Source of the DNA: Candidatus Gastranaerophilales bacterium
GTDB taxonomy: Bacteria; Cyanobacteriota; Vampirovibrionia; Gastranaerophilales; Gastranaerophilaceae
Direction: 5' to 3'
DNA: 64,000 bases
NCBI GenBank assembly: GCA_944324365.1
Contig: CALUWA010000001.1
Coordinates: forward strand, 1-64,000
The stretch's first letter is position 1; each line of letters begins with the position of its first letter. The translations under genes and the position numbers were made by a program. Shown here in pieces: positions 54,893 through 63,355 of the stretch. Under the pieces are notes generated by a model, which was not told where the DNA came from, did not search any database, and saw only the letters and a list, made by a program, of their open reading frames with translations.

Positions 54893-55344
54893 AATTTGTT
54901 TAAATTAAGTTGAGCATATTTCTTTTCCGCCTTCAGCTGTTCATATTTTTCCTTATCACGCGTTTTAAAAACTTTAGCAGGATTACCGCCTGCAATAGAT
55001 AAAGGCGGGATATAACCATGAACAACAGAGCCGGCTTGAATTATAGAACCTTCACCGATATGAGTTCCGGGCAGTAATGTTACATGAGCCCCAATCCAAC
55101 AAGCATCTTCGACAATAACATCTTTTTGTATCCATTTTTCATCAAACGGCAGCATATCTCCTTTATAATTATGATTGCCGGTAAGCACCAATAAGTCTTC
55201 CCCAACAGCGCAAAATGAACCAATTTCAAACTTGCACGGTCCTAATACTCTTATATTACCCAAATGCACATAATCGTGTATCAGTGTCTGCTTTGTAATA
55301 TAAGCACTGCCGCCAATACTGACACCTTTGCCAACATATGCCAA
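54889..55344 (-). CDS. Left-handed beta-helix acyltransferase (hexapeptide repeat)
   Basis: 151 residues of hexapeptide repeats ending IVEDACWIGAHVTLLPGTHIGEGSIIQAGSVV and SIAGGNPAKVFKTRD, as in the sugar O-acetyltransferases. The likely active His lies in GNHNYKG. The first codon available is TTG at 55344, with a stop codon a little upstream in frame, so the start cannot be extended far. It shares its first bases with a ribbon-helix-helix gene on the other strand. It would acetylate a sugar, perhaps in capsule or surface polysaccharide. Confidence 0.85.
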   Translation of the reverse strand: MAYVGKGVSIGGSAYITKQTLIHDYVHLGNIRVLGPCKFEIGSFCAVGEDLLVLTGNHNYKGDMLPFDEKWIQKDVIVEDACWIGAHVTLLPGTHIGEGSIIQAGSVVHGYIPPLSIAGGNPAKVFKTRDKEKYEQLKAEKKYAQLNLNKF

Positions 55345-55490
55345 TAAAACCCGAAAAGACCGTAATCAGCATACGGCTAAATGTCAGTATGCTGCAGGAA
55401 ATAGATAAATTATCGCAGAAAACAGATATCAGCCGCAATGAACTGATTGTGCAATGTATTGAATATGCGCTGAATAATTTTAAAGAATAA
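55338..55490 (+). CDS. Ribbon-helix-helix (CopG/Arc-type) small protein
   Basis: 50 residues: a basic strand TVISIRLNVSMLQEIDKLS followed by DISRNELIVQCIEYALNNF, which is the beta-alpha-alpha layout of ribbon-helix-helix DNA-binding proteins. The ATG at 55338 lies inside the first codons of the divergent acyltransferase gene and has no ribosome site, so its expression is uncertain, but the fold signature is clear. The stop falls one base before the end of the convergent phosphatase gene. A possible antitoxin without a visible toxin partner. Confidence 0.6.
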   Translation: MPIKPEKTVISIRLNVSMLQEIDKLSQKTDISRNELIVQCIEYALNNFKE

Positions 55491-56111
55491 TTATAGCGGT
55501 GTATAATCTGAATAAATCAAACTTTTCCAGCTTTCAAAATAACTAATTTGTGTTGCTGAGCCGGTTTTTATATATATATGCTGAAAAGATGAATGCGGAA
55601 TATCCAAAGCGTCACAAATAGCAGCCTTAATTACATCTGGATGAGTAACAACAATAACACGATTTCCGCTGTTTTCAGCAACGATTTCATCAATTTTAGC
55701 TGATACGCGATTAATAAAATCAGTAATACTTTCAGCATCTTCAGGAGTACTTATATCAGGTTCATATATTAAACGGTGAAGTAAGTCAGGGGTCTTAACT
55801 TCCACCTGCTCAAATGCCATACCGCTGAATGAACCGCAGTTTCTCGGCGGCAAATCTATGTATTCAAACAACTTTTTATAAACCTTCGAAACATATTTTG
55901 CAGTTTGTACACAACGTGCAGCATAGGATGTATATATTTTATCGTTTTTAACACCGCGCTGTCTTAAATATTCGCAAATCTTTTCAACTTCCTCTACTCC
56001 GTTCTCATTTAACGGCGGATAATTATCCTTATCAGAAAATCTGTTTTCTTCTGAATAAATCGTTGCCCCATGGCTTATAAAAGTTATTTTACATTTTCTG
56101 TCAAAATACAT
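55491..56111 (-). CDS. Histidine phosphatase superfamily protein, altered signature
   Basis: 206 residues of the phosphoglycerate-mutase/alpha-ribazole phosphatase type. The layout is normal: ENRFSDKDNYPPLNENG, YTSYAARCVQTAKYV, and VIVVTHPDVIKAAICDAL with the second catalytic His. The RHG signature at the N-terminus reads SHGAT (FISHGATIYS), lacking the Arg that binds phosphate. Activity is therefore doubtful, or it may act on an unusual substrate. Confidence 0.8.
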   Translation of the reverse strand: MYFDRKCKITFISHGATIYSEENRFSDKDNYPPLNENGVEEVEKICEYLRQRGVKNDKIYTSYAARCVQTAKYVSKVYKKLFEYIDLPPRNCGSFSGMAFEQVEVKTPDLLHRLIYEPDISTPEDAESITDFINRVSAKIDEIVAENSGNRVIVVTHPDVIKAAICDALDIPHSSFQHIYIKTGSATQISYFESWKSLIYSDYTPL

Positions 56112-56193
56112 AATATTCCTGTCCTTTTGAACTTATTGTATCACAAATTAAAATTTTGTAGTAATATAAATGTATGAGTCTAAGGAGAAAATC

Positions 56194-56691
56194 ATGAGAG
56201 GTAAAGCATTTAAATTCGGGGATAATATTTCAACAGACCACATTGCACCGGGAAGGTTATTTCACCTAAGATCAAATCTGCCGGAATTTGCAAAGCACGT
56301 ATTAGAGGATGCGGATCCTGATTTTGCCTCTAAAATGAGTAAAGGAGATTTTGTTGTTGCAGGCTCTAACTTCGGACTTGGTTCTTCAAGAGAACACGCA
56401 CCGCAAATAATTAAAATAGCAGGAGTCGGAGCGGTTATTGCTAAATCATTTGCGAGAATTTTTTACAGAAATGCAATTAATATCGGTCTTTTGGCAATTG
56501 AATGCGATACTGACGGAATAGATGCCGGAGATGAGTTGGATTTGGATATAGAAAAAGGTATATTGACCGATTTAACAAACGGAGCAATTATACCCATTGA
56601 ACCTTTACCGCCTGTTATGATAAAAATGCTTAATGACGGCGGACTTGTTGAACATATCAAGAAAAACGGCGGCTTTAAGCTGGATAATTAG
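56194..56691 (+). CDS. leuD: 3-isopropylmalate dehydratase small subunit (LeuD)
   Basis: 165 residues from the ATG at 56194, after AAGGAG; a longer frame from 56170 lacks this. KFGDNISTDHIAPGR and GSNFGLGSSREHAP (YLRP-loop region) are conserved in the small subunit of the leucine-pathway isomerase/homoaconitase family. It isomerises isopropylmalate in leucine synthesis as a partner of LeuC, not in this window. A role in another aconitase-like reaction is not excluded. Confidence 0.9.
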   Translation: MRGKAFKFGDNISTDHIAPGRLFHLRSNLPEFAKHVLEDADPDFASKMSKGDFVVAGSNFGLGSSREHAPQIIKIAGVGAVIAKSFARIFYRNAINIGLLAIECDTDGIDAGDELDLDIEKGILTDLTNGAIIPIEPLPPVMIKMLNDGGLVEHIKKNGGFKLDN

Positions 56692-56873
56692 TTAAAAATC
56701 AAAGTCGTTGCTCCACGTTTACTACCCATTTCTTACTATGGTAGAATTCACAGTTTTGTATTCAGGAGTATTATAACAAAGTTTCTCACCGCTGAACAAA
56801 AATCTATACACAAATCCATCGTAAAAAGCTTTGGATTATGTGCCATACAGTTTTGAAGTTTCTTATTAAATTT

Positions 56874-58826
56874 TTATAACTCATTAATTCTCAAAACTTC
56901 ATAAATATCCATTTTTCTGGATTTACCGCGTATTGTAACATCGCTGATTTTTATGACATCTGCGATGTTACTTACGTATGAATATGTTGAACTGCTTATT
57001 AAAAAGTTTGTATGATAAACTTTATTATAACTTTCGATTCTGCTTGCGAGGTTTACGGTGTCCCCAATAACCGTATATTCAAGCCTTTTTTCGGAGCCGA
57101 TATTACCGACAAAGGCTTCTCCTGTATTTATTCCTATTCCGATTTCTATTTTTGGTTTTCCTTCAAAAAGCCATTTATCCCGAAGTTCATCGACTTTTTT
57201 TAACATAGCGTATGCGCATTTAACGGCATTTATCGGGTGGTTAATATCCTGCGTCGGTTCTCCGAAAATTGCCATAACCGCATCGCCTATAAATTTGTTT
57301 ATAACTCCGTTATAGCTTGTTATAATCGGTTCAATTTCCGTGAAATATTCGTTTAGAATGTTTGAAACTTCTTCCGCGGTCATTTTTTCACTCATGCTTG
57401 TAAAACCGCGGATATCTGCAAAAAGTACCGTTACGGTTGCACGCTTCCCGCCTAACTTGATATCATCTATGTTTTGTACAACGTTTTTCATAATATCCTG
57501 TGAAAGATATTTGCCCATAGCCTGTTTAATTTTTTCTTTATTCTTGCCTTCAAGGATAAAGCGGTATGAGTATCCGAAAATTGTTGTTACAGCCTGAATA
57601 ACAAGCGGGGTTATAATATCTACTGCAATATTATGCCTGAAGCAGATTACTGCGCTTGCAAAGTAAGTCAGATACAGCAGTATAATAAGGCTTAATGATA
57701 TTGTAAACGAAAACCGGTAGATAATAATAAATGTTAATACGGATAACGCAATAAGTATCAGAAATTTTTGTCCGAAAGATATATTTCTGATAAAGTCATT
57801 GTTCATTATGTTGTCAAAATTTGTTGCCTGGATATCAACACCGGGTTGATTGCCTGCAATCGGTGTTGGCATCGCATCTTCGAGTCCTAGGGCTGCTGCT
57901 TTTGCATTAGCACCTACAAAAACGACTTTTCCGTCAAATTCTTTCGGGTCGATAATCGGTTTTTTCCCTTGTTTAATATTATCGTAAGAGCGCACAATAT
58001 CGGATGCTGAATATTTTTTATGGGTATACTCGCTGCCGTCTATAAAATCGTAATACCGTATCTGGGTTATAAGTCCGGTTGTACTCGCAATTGTCGGGAT
58101 ATAGAGCTTACTGTTGTCTGTAATACTATTATGATTAAGATACAATGTATCTATATTATTTATAAGCATGTAGAGTCTTAATCCAAGTGACGGGTATTGT
58201 TTTCCGTCCACAAAAACAATCTGGCTCATATGTGTTAAGTAGCCGTTGCTGTTAGGGATAACGTTAACTGAACCGTTATTTTTTACTGCATTAAAATATT
58301 CATCCGGATATTCAGAGATACTCGGATATACTACAGGGTCATAAAAATTTGTGCTGCTTACAGTGTTTATGTGAAATTTGTTATAGAATTTTTTATTATA
58401 ATTTTTGTTTCTTTCGTTATCAAATGCAGGTTTCGTTATTGCCTGAAATCCGACTACAAGGTTTTTTGTTCTGTTAACCGCATCAAGAAATTTTTTGTCA
58501 GATTCGGGATTGTCCTTGTCAGAACTTTGGATGAGAGCATCAAATGCTATCCCCTTTGTTTTTGAATATGTGTTTAAGTAATCTATAATTTTGCCGTAGT
58601 ATTCTCTTGGCCATGGCCATCTGTGATATGAAATTGATTTGTCATCAATTGCGATGATTACGATATCTTCGGAACCGCTTTTTATGCTTGCCGTAAAATG
58701 TTTCATTGCAAAGTTATATGTATAGCGTTCAAAAAGCGTCCAGGAAATAATAGCTGTAATCAGCGCAAACAATATATAAAACAAAAACGATTTTATAAAA
58801 AAGCCTTTTGATTTAAGTATTTTCAT
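56874..58826 (-). CDS. Adenylate/guanylate cyclase with CHASE2 sensor
   Basis: 650 residues. One N-terminal membrane helix, an extracytoplasmic CHASE2 domain (about residues 35-330), three membrane helices (about 345-410), and a C-terminal class III cyclase domain with FADIRGFTSMSEK, NKFIGDAVMAIFGEP and EYTVIGDTVNLASRIE. The metal-binding aspartates are present. Typical of cyanobacterial and other bacterial cyclases that convert ATP to cAMP on sensing extracellular ligand. Its end lies 182 bp from the leuD stop; no gene lies between. Confidence 0.92.
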   Translation of the reverse strand: MKILKSKGFFIKSFLFYILFALITAIISWTLFERYTYNFAMKHFTASIKSGSEDIVIIAIDDKSISYHRWPWPREYYGKIIDYLNTYSKTKGIAFDALIQSSDKDNPESDKKFLDAVNRTKNLVVGFQAITKPAFDNERNKNYNKKFYNKFHINTVSSTNFYDPVVYPSISEYPDEYFNAVKNNGSVNVIPNSNGYLTHMSQIVFVDGKQYPSLGLRLYMLINNIDTLYLNHNSITDNSKLYIPTIASTTGLITQIRYYDFIDGSEYTHKKYSASDIVRSYDNIKQGKKPIIDPKEFDGKVVFVGANAKAAALGLEDAMPTPIAGNQPGVDIQATNFDNIMNNDFIRNISFGQKFLILIALSVLTFIIIYRFSFTISLSLIILLYLTYFASAVICFRHNIAVDIITPLVIQAVTTIFGYSYRFILEGKNKEKIKQAMGKYLSQDIMKNVVQNIDDIKLGGKRATVTVLFADIRGFTSMSEKMTAEEVSNILNEYFTEIEPIITSYNGVINKFIGDAVMAIFGEPTQDINHPINAVKCAYAMLKKVDELRDKWLFEGKPKIEIGIGINTGEAFVGNIGSEKRLEYTVIGDTVNLASRIESYNKVYHTNFLISSSTYSYVSNIADVIKISDVTIRGKSRKMDIYEVLRINEL

Positions 58827-58883
58827 GATTTTTTCATATCCCCTTATTTTATGATATAATAAATTTTGAAAAAAGGATAGATT

Positions 58884-59492
58884 ATGAACAAAAATTTGAT
58901 AGATATGCTGGGAGAGGAAAAAATCTTCCCTATAATAAGAAGCAAAAATGCTCAGGAAGTTATTGATACTGCAAAAGCTCTTGTAGAGGGCGGTATTAAA
59001 ATTATGGAAATCAATGTAGAATCCGTTGAGGTTTATAAGGCTATTGAAGAAGTGTCAAAGTTTGCTGTTGTTTGTGCCGGAGGTATAATTACTTCACTTC
59101 AAGCGGATACTGCGCTTGCTGCCGGAGCGCAGGTATTTTCGTCACCGATTTTTCATATGAATCTTGTTAAAATTTCAAAGGATCGTCGAATTCCTTTTAT
59201 TGCAGGGGCCTCCACGCCGAATGAGGCTTATAAAGCTTGGAAAGCACGCGTACCTTTGATAAAGTTGTATCCTGTCACAGCTATGGGCGGTGTGCTTTAT
59301 GTTGAGGATATTTTACGACCGATGCCGTTTTTAAAGATTTTGCCGCAGGGTAATGTTAAATTGAATGAGGTTAAAGCGTATATTGATGCCGGGGCTTATG
59401 CTGTCGGCGTTGGCAGAGATTTTTATGAAGGTCACTCTTATTCCGAAATTACTGCGCGTGCAAAAAATATTGTTTCCGAACTAAAGGGGTAA
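58884..59492 (+). CDS. eda: 2-keto-3-deoxy-6-phosphogluconate aldolase
   Basis: 202 residues. IIRSKNAQEVIDTAKALVEGGIK, GASTPNEAYKAW and the Schiff-base Lys in LIKLYPV (about residue 130) match the KDPG/KHG aldolase family. It splits KDPG to pyruvate and glyceraldehyde 3-phosphate. It begins a tight run with a sugar kinase one base later. Confidence 0.9.
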   Translation: MNKNLIDMLGEEKIFPIIRSKNAQEVIDTAKALVEGGIKIMEINVESVEVYKAIEEVSKFAVVCAGGIITSLQADTALAAGAQVFSSPIFHMNLVKISKDRRIPFIAGASTPNEAYKAWKARVPLIKLYPVTAMGGVLYVEDILRPMPFLKILPQGNVKLNEVKAYIDAGAYAVGVGRDFYEGHSYSEITARAKNIVSELKG

Positions 59493-59493
59493 T

Positions 59494-60438
59494 ATGGAAG
59501 AACAACTGGATATTATAGCGATAGGTGAAAGTTTAGTTGAATTGTCGTCGGATTCAAAGCTGAGTACAAGCCAATGCCTGTTTAAATACTATGGCGGTGA
59601 TGCGCTTGTATGTGCGATAGCTGCACAAAGACTCGGTGCGAAAGTGGGTTTTGTTACCCGTGTTGGTAATGATGCGTTTAAAGATTTTTTGATGGACAGC
59701 TGGCAGGCTGAAGGACTTGATATTTCACAAGTTAAAGTTGCAGAAGAACCAAACGGGCTCTATATTATCGCAACTCCTCCAAATAGCGAACCGGAGCTTA
59801 TATATTACCGAAAAAAAATTGCGCCTTCAAAACTTTCTATTGAAGATGTTCCGGAAGATTATATTAAAAAATCACGCCTTGTTTATGCAAGCGGTATTAC
59901 CCAATCTCTCTCGCTTTCTGCCAAGGAAGCGGTATTTAAAATGTTTGAAATTGCGCATGCAAACGGTATTCTGACTGCATACGATCCGAATTATTCTTCT
60001 GCGATAAATACTCCTGAAAATGCCAAAGAGAATTTTTATGATATTGCCCAAAATCTGGATGTCCTCTTTATGAGTACAAAGTATGATACAAACAGTATTC
60101 TTGAACTAGATTCTATCGAAAATATTATAAAGAAACTTTGGGATATGGGTATAAGCATTGTCGTATTGAAGTCAAAAGAAAAAGGCGGATATTATACGGG
60201 ATATAACGGCAGTATTACATTTAAGGAATTTTATACAAAAGATGTTGTTGATACGACTTGTTCCGGGGATGCTTTTAACGGAGCTTTTCTGTATGCTCTA
60301 ACAAACGGTTATACTCCGACGGAAGCAACTAAACTTGCTTCAATTGCCGCTGGGCTTCAGGCAAAAGGTGTCGGTGCCGTAAAATCTGTGCCGCATGCAG
60401 ATGATGTTTTTGCTGTCTATACGAAAGGTGAGAATTGA
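59494..60438 (+). CDS. PfkB-family sugar kinase, likely 2-keto-3-deoxygluconate kinase
   Basis: 314 residues. The PfkB signatures are GESLVELSS near the start, FKYYGGDALVCAIAAQRLGAKVGF and DTTCSGDAFNGAF (catalytic base). The gene starts one base after eda stops. Linking a PfkB kinase to eda points to phosphorylation of 2-keto-3-deoxygluconate, the preceding step of pectin or Entner-Doudoroff degradation; the enzyme activity itself cannot be proved from sequence. Confidence 0.85.
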   Translation: MEEQLDIIAIGESLVELSSDSKLSTSQCLFKYYGGDALVCAIAAQRLGAKVGFVTRVGNDAFKDFLMDSWQAEGLDISQVKVAEEPNGLYIIATPPNSEPELIYYRKKIAPSKLSIEDVPEDYIKKSRLVYASGITQSLSLSAKEAVFKMFEIAHANGILTAYDPNYSSAINTPENAKENFYDIAQNLDVLFMSTKYDTNSILELDSIENIIKKLWDMGISIVVLKSKEKGGYYTGYNGSITFKEFYTKDVVDTTCSGDAFNGAFLYALTNGYTPTEATKLASIAAGLQAKGVGAVKSVPHADDVFAVYTKGEN

Positions 60439-60442
60439 TAAT

Positions 60443-61459
60443 ATGACTAAAAATGTTGTGGTGTCGGGTTATTACGGATACGATAATTTTGGTGATGATG
60501 CAATTTTGTCTGTTATTGTTGATCATTTACATCAGCTTAGAGCTAATATCACAGTGTTGTCACACGATCCCGGAAAAACCTCTTATTATTATCAGGTTAA
60601 TTCTGTTAAGAATTTTAATTTGCTTTGGGTAATATTTGCTATAAAAAACTGTGATGTTTTGATATCGGGCGGTGGCAGCTTGCTGCAGGATGTTACGAGT
60701 CTGAAAAGTTTGCTTTATTATTCTTTTGTAATATGGCTTGCGAAGGCTTTCAATAAGCAGGTTATAATCTTTGCACAAGGGATAGGCCCGCTTCAAAGAC
60801 CGATTTCACAAAATATTGTAAGAAATTTAATCTCAAGATGTGAACTTGTAACGGTAAGAGATCCAAAAAGTGCAGATTACCTTGCAGCCTGGGGGATTAA
60901 TGCACAGCTCGTGAGTGATCCCGTGTTTTCTCTCGATCTTCCGCGGAGCAAGCCGGAACCGACTGTTGGAATTCAATTGAGGGCTTTTAAAACACTTAAT
61001 GATGCATTTTTGGCTAAACTTGCGCAAAAAGTCGTGACTGAATTTGCAGATAAAAAAATAGAGCTGTATGTGTTCCAAAATGCTCTTGATATGCGTATAA
61101 GCCAAGTCTTTGAAAAGATGCTTAAAAAACTTTGCCCTGAAATTCAGACGGAAATTGTTCATTCTTTGTCGCAAAATGATTTTATAGTTAAAATTTCGAG
61201 GCTTGAATATATGATTGCAATGCGTTTTCATGCCGTTCTTGTTGCGGTTAAAACCGGTGTTCCTACGATTGCAATAAATTATGATGCCAAAGTTGCCAAA
61301 TTGGCTTATGAAGCATGTTTGCCTCTTTTAACAATTTCTGTAGACGAGGATTTCGAAGAAGCCTTTGTAAAATTGAAGGAACTTAGCCCTCAGGATTTGC
61401 TGGAGTATTCTAAAACAAAGAACTTTGACTGGTCAGAGTTTGATAAAATTCTAAGATAG
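60443..61459 (+). CDS. csaB: Polysaccharide pyruvyl transferase (CsaB)
   Basis: 338 residues from the ATG at 60443 after AAGGTGAG; a longer frame from 60395 overlaps the kinase and has no such site. SGYYGYDNFGDDAIL, SGGGSLLQDVTSLKSLLYY, FAQGIGPL and AMRFHAVLVAVKTGVP are conserved. CsaB adds pyruvate ketals to cell-wall polysaccharide, enabling surface protein anchoring. Its end overlaps the convergent EF-hand gene by nine bases. Confidence 0.92.
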   Translation: MTKNVVVSGYYGYDNFGDDAILSVIVDHLHQLRANITVLSHDPGKTSYYYQVNSVKNFNLLWVIFAIKNCDVLISGGGSLLQDVTSLKSLLYYSFVIWLAKAFNKQVIIFAQGIGPLQRPISQNIVRNLISRCELVTVRDPKSADYLAAWGINAQLVSDPVFSLDLPRSKPEPTVGIQLRAFKTLNDAFLAKLAQKVVTEFADKKIELYVFQNALDMRISQVFEKMLKKLCPEIQTEIVHSLSQNDFIVKISRLEYMIAMRFHAVLVAVKTGVPTIAINYDAKVAKLAYEACLPLLTISVDEDFEEAFVKLKELSPQDLLEYSKTKNFDWSEFDKILR

Positions 61460-62287
61460 CATATTAAACAGGTTGTTGTAATTTTCCTTAACCTTGGTTT
61501 CAGCTCCGGTTCCGGCATTTAACAGTGTTTGCATGCTTTTTATAGCATCTTCGTTTTTGATGGTTCCGTCGTATTTACCGTTTGCACCGGCTGCATCTGC
61601 AAAACTCATTAGAGTTGCGACTTCTTTCCAATCTAATTTGCCTTCTTTTGTCAAATCAAGACTGTCAAAAATTTTATCCGCATCGGCTTCCAGTTGTGCA
61701 GTGTTTGTTTGTGATGCAGCATTGTTGCTTACCTGTGATATATAATATGCCCTGAACTCTGCCTTTGATAAATATCCGTCTTTATCACCGAGCGCGCTTT
61801 GATCAATAAATGCAGTTACGGATTTTCCTAAGTTGCCGATAAAATCACGGTATTTTGTATGCATTTGCAAGTGTTCGTATTGATTTTTATTAGTTTTTGC
61901 ATTCAGTTGCTTCCATCTGTTTGAGACAAATTGTGTTTCCGGTGCACCAACAAGATTTTCTCCTAATGATTTAGCTTGAGATGAGCTTACGGCACCGGCA
62001 TCAGTGGCAGTAAAAGTTCTACCCGGCTGTACATAAGGGTTTGTACTCAATGGCGGTACTGATGCGTACGGCGAATTATAGACCGGATACGTCGGTGTGT
62101 ACTGCTGATAAGGCATGTACGATTGATATGGAGTATAGTATGACCTTGCTATCGGGAATACACTCCAACCCAGCGGAAATAAACTGCGCGGATTTGTCAT
62201 GATTTCTGCACCAAGACATAATGCTGACGTTTGTTTTAGAAAATTTGGCAGTCTATTCAATACATTGTTCCAGTATTGTGAAGTCAT
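61451..62287 (-). CDS. EF-hand calcium-binding protein, possibly exported
   Basis: 278 residues. The N-terminal 110 are Pro/Tyr-rich (YTPYQSYMPYQQYTPTYPVY). The C-terminal half holds EF-hand-like loops: one ending GDKDGYLSKAEF (first ligand position not acidic), one at DLTKEGKLDWKE, and a degenerate third. No signal peptide, but the start MTSQYWNNVLN resembles leader regions of other small lineage proteins. A ribosome site GAGAGG and the CAATT-N12 motif precede the ATG. The role is unknown. Confidence 0.75.
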   Translation of the reverse strand: MTSQYWNNVLNRLPNFLKQTSALCLGAEIMTNPRSLFPLGWSVFPIARSYYTPYQSYMPYQQYTPTYPVYNSPYASVPPLSTNPYVQPGRTFTATDAGAVSSSQAKSLGENLVGAPETQFVSNRWKQLNAKTNKNQYEHLQMHTKYRDFIGNLGKSVTAFIDQSALGDKDGYLSKAEFRAYYISQVSNNAASQTNTAQLEADADKIFDSLDLTKEGKLDWKEVATLMSFADAAGANGKYDGTIKNEDAIKSMQTLLNAGTGAETKVKENYNNLFNMLS

Positions 62288-62306
62288 ACTTATCCTCTCT
62301 TATATA

Positions 62307-62334
62307 TATAAAGTATTTTATTTATATATAATTG
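62307..62334 (-). promoter_or_regulatory. CAATT-N12-AATACTTTATA promoter-like motif
   Basis: On the minus strand CAATT (62334-62330), 12 bases, AATACTTTATA (62317-62307), followed by TATATAAGAG. It ends about 20 bases before the EF-hand gene start. Confidence 0.65.
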
Positions 62335-62456
62335 CTATTTTAATATATGTAATGCTTAATATTCCTTAATAAATTAAAGTTTAAATTTCAATTGACAACA
62401 GAATATGTTTCTACTAAAATACCAAATGTGGCTGTCTTGATGGCAGTGTATCACCT

Positions 62457-62768
62457 GCCCTCGAGGTAGGAACTCCGCAAGAATGATGAAGTATCTTTGA
62501 GTGGAGGTGAGTAGAAGCGTTTAGCTTTGGCTCTTGATTGAAATCTAAATAATCCCAGCCCTTGTGGCAAGGACTCCGCGAGAATGATGTAGTATCTTCG
62601 GGTGGAGAAGAGTAGAAGCGTTTAGCTTCCAGCTCTTGATTGAAATCTAAATAATCCCTGCCCTTGTGGCAAGGACTCCGCGAGGACGATTGAGTATCGT
62701 CCGAGATGGAGGGGAGAGTAGACGCGCGTCTAGCGTTCCGCTCTCGGGTTAAAATTAAATAGTCGCTT
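62457..62768 (+). repeat. Three tandem units of 101-109 bp starting with a copy of the tRNA-Leu 5' end
   Basis: Units begin at 62457, 62558 and 62660; the tRNA itself begins at 62769. The second and third begin GCCCTTGTGGC, identical to the first 11 bases of the tRNA, and continue with AAGGACTCCGCGAG; the first is diverged (GCCCTCGAGGTAGG). The 312 bp encode no credible protein; an antisense frame runs through them and into the tRNA. Confidence 0.8.
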
Positions 62769-62858
62769 GCCCTTGTGGCGGAATCGGTAGACGCGTTGGA
62801 CTTAAAATCCAATCGGGGCTCAACCTCGGTGCCAGTTCAAGTCTGGCCAAGGGCACCA
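62769..62858 (+). tRNA. tRNA-Leu (anticodon UAA)
   Basis: A perfect seven-pair acceptor GCCCTTG/CAAGGGC, D arm with GGTAGACGC, anticodon arm TTGGA-CTTAAAA-TCCAA (anticodon TAA), long class II variable arm, T arm GCCAG-TTCAAGT-CTGGC, discriminator A and encoded CCA (62856-62858). It reads UUA. Confidence 0.96.
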
Positions 62859-63302
62859 TAAAAGACCTGAAAGGGTCTTTTTTTCTGCCATCCTTTCACA
62901 CGCAGGTCTAAATTCGAGCGAAGCTCTCATTAAGACCTGGCGGTTTACCGTCAGATTTTTTCAAAATCTGCGGCATGTGGTCTTGCCGCCAATCGCCTTC
63001 GGCTCTTGGGCAATCCCGCACAAGTCTGGCCAAGGGCATTATAAAAGACCTGAAAGGGTCTTTTTTTTCTGCCATCCTTTCACACGCAGGTCTAAATTCG
63101 AGCGAAGCTCTCATTAAGACCTGGCGGTTTACCGTCAGATTTTTTCAAAATCTGCGGCATGTGGTCTTGCCGCCAATCGCCTTCGGCTCTTGGGCAATCC
63201 CGCACAAGTCTGGCCAAGGGCATTATAAAAGACCTGAAAGGGTCTTTTTTTTCTGCCATCCTTTCACACGCAGGTCTAAATTCGAGCGAAGCTCTCATTA
63301 AG
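62838..63302 (+). repeat. Tandem cassettes of 183-184 bp bounded by the tRNA-Leu 3' end
   Basis: The last 18 bases of the tRNA (CAAGTCTGGCCAAGGGCA) recur at 63021 and 63205, so two full units and a partial third are present. Within each unit lie a terminator hairpin, a CAGGTCT/AGACCTG stem-loop, and an AGATTTT/AAAATCT hairpin flanked by GGCGG/CCGCC. Copies differ by one T and by CCA versus TTA after the tRNA end. No protein is encoded. Confidence 0.9.
62860..62884 (+). terminator. Rho-independent terminator of tRNA-Leu(UAA)
   Basis: AAAAGACC, loop TGAAA, GGGTCTTT and further T residues immediately after the CCA end. It is repeated in each downstream cassette. Confidence 0.85.
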
Positions 63303-63320
63303 GTTTGATAAGTATTGTTC

Positions 63321-63349
63321 TCGACAAGTTAAATATATTATTCTACAAT
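63321..63349 (+). promoter_or_regulatory. Sigma-70-like promoter of the rightward small-RNA candidate
   Basis: TCGACA at 63321-63326, a 17-base spacer and TACAAT at 63344-63349. Confidence 0.55.
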
Positions 63350-63355
63350 GAATTC

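Noticed and set aside
62414-62812. A 132-codon antisense frame with repeated DYLDFNQE and SRSPCHKG blocks
   Set aside because: It runs antisense through tandem repeats and into tRNA-Leu; the apparent peptide repeats follow from DNA repeats of 102 bp, a multiple of three.
62908-63298. Two identical 68-codon antisense frames in the 184-bp cassettes
   Set aside because: They are copies of the same repeat DNA and lack ribosome sites; the folding of the DNA, not coding, appears conserved.
62838-63302. CRISPR array
   Set aside because: The repeat unit is 184 bp with no unique spacers, and no cas gene lies in the window.
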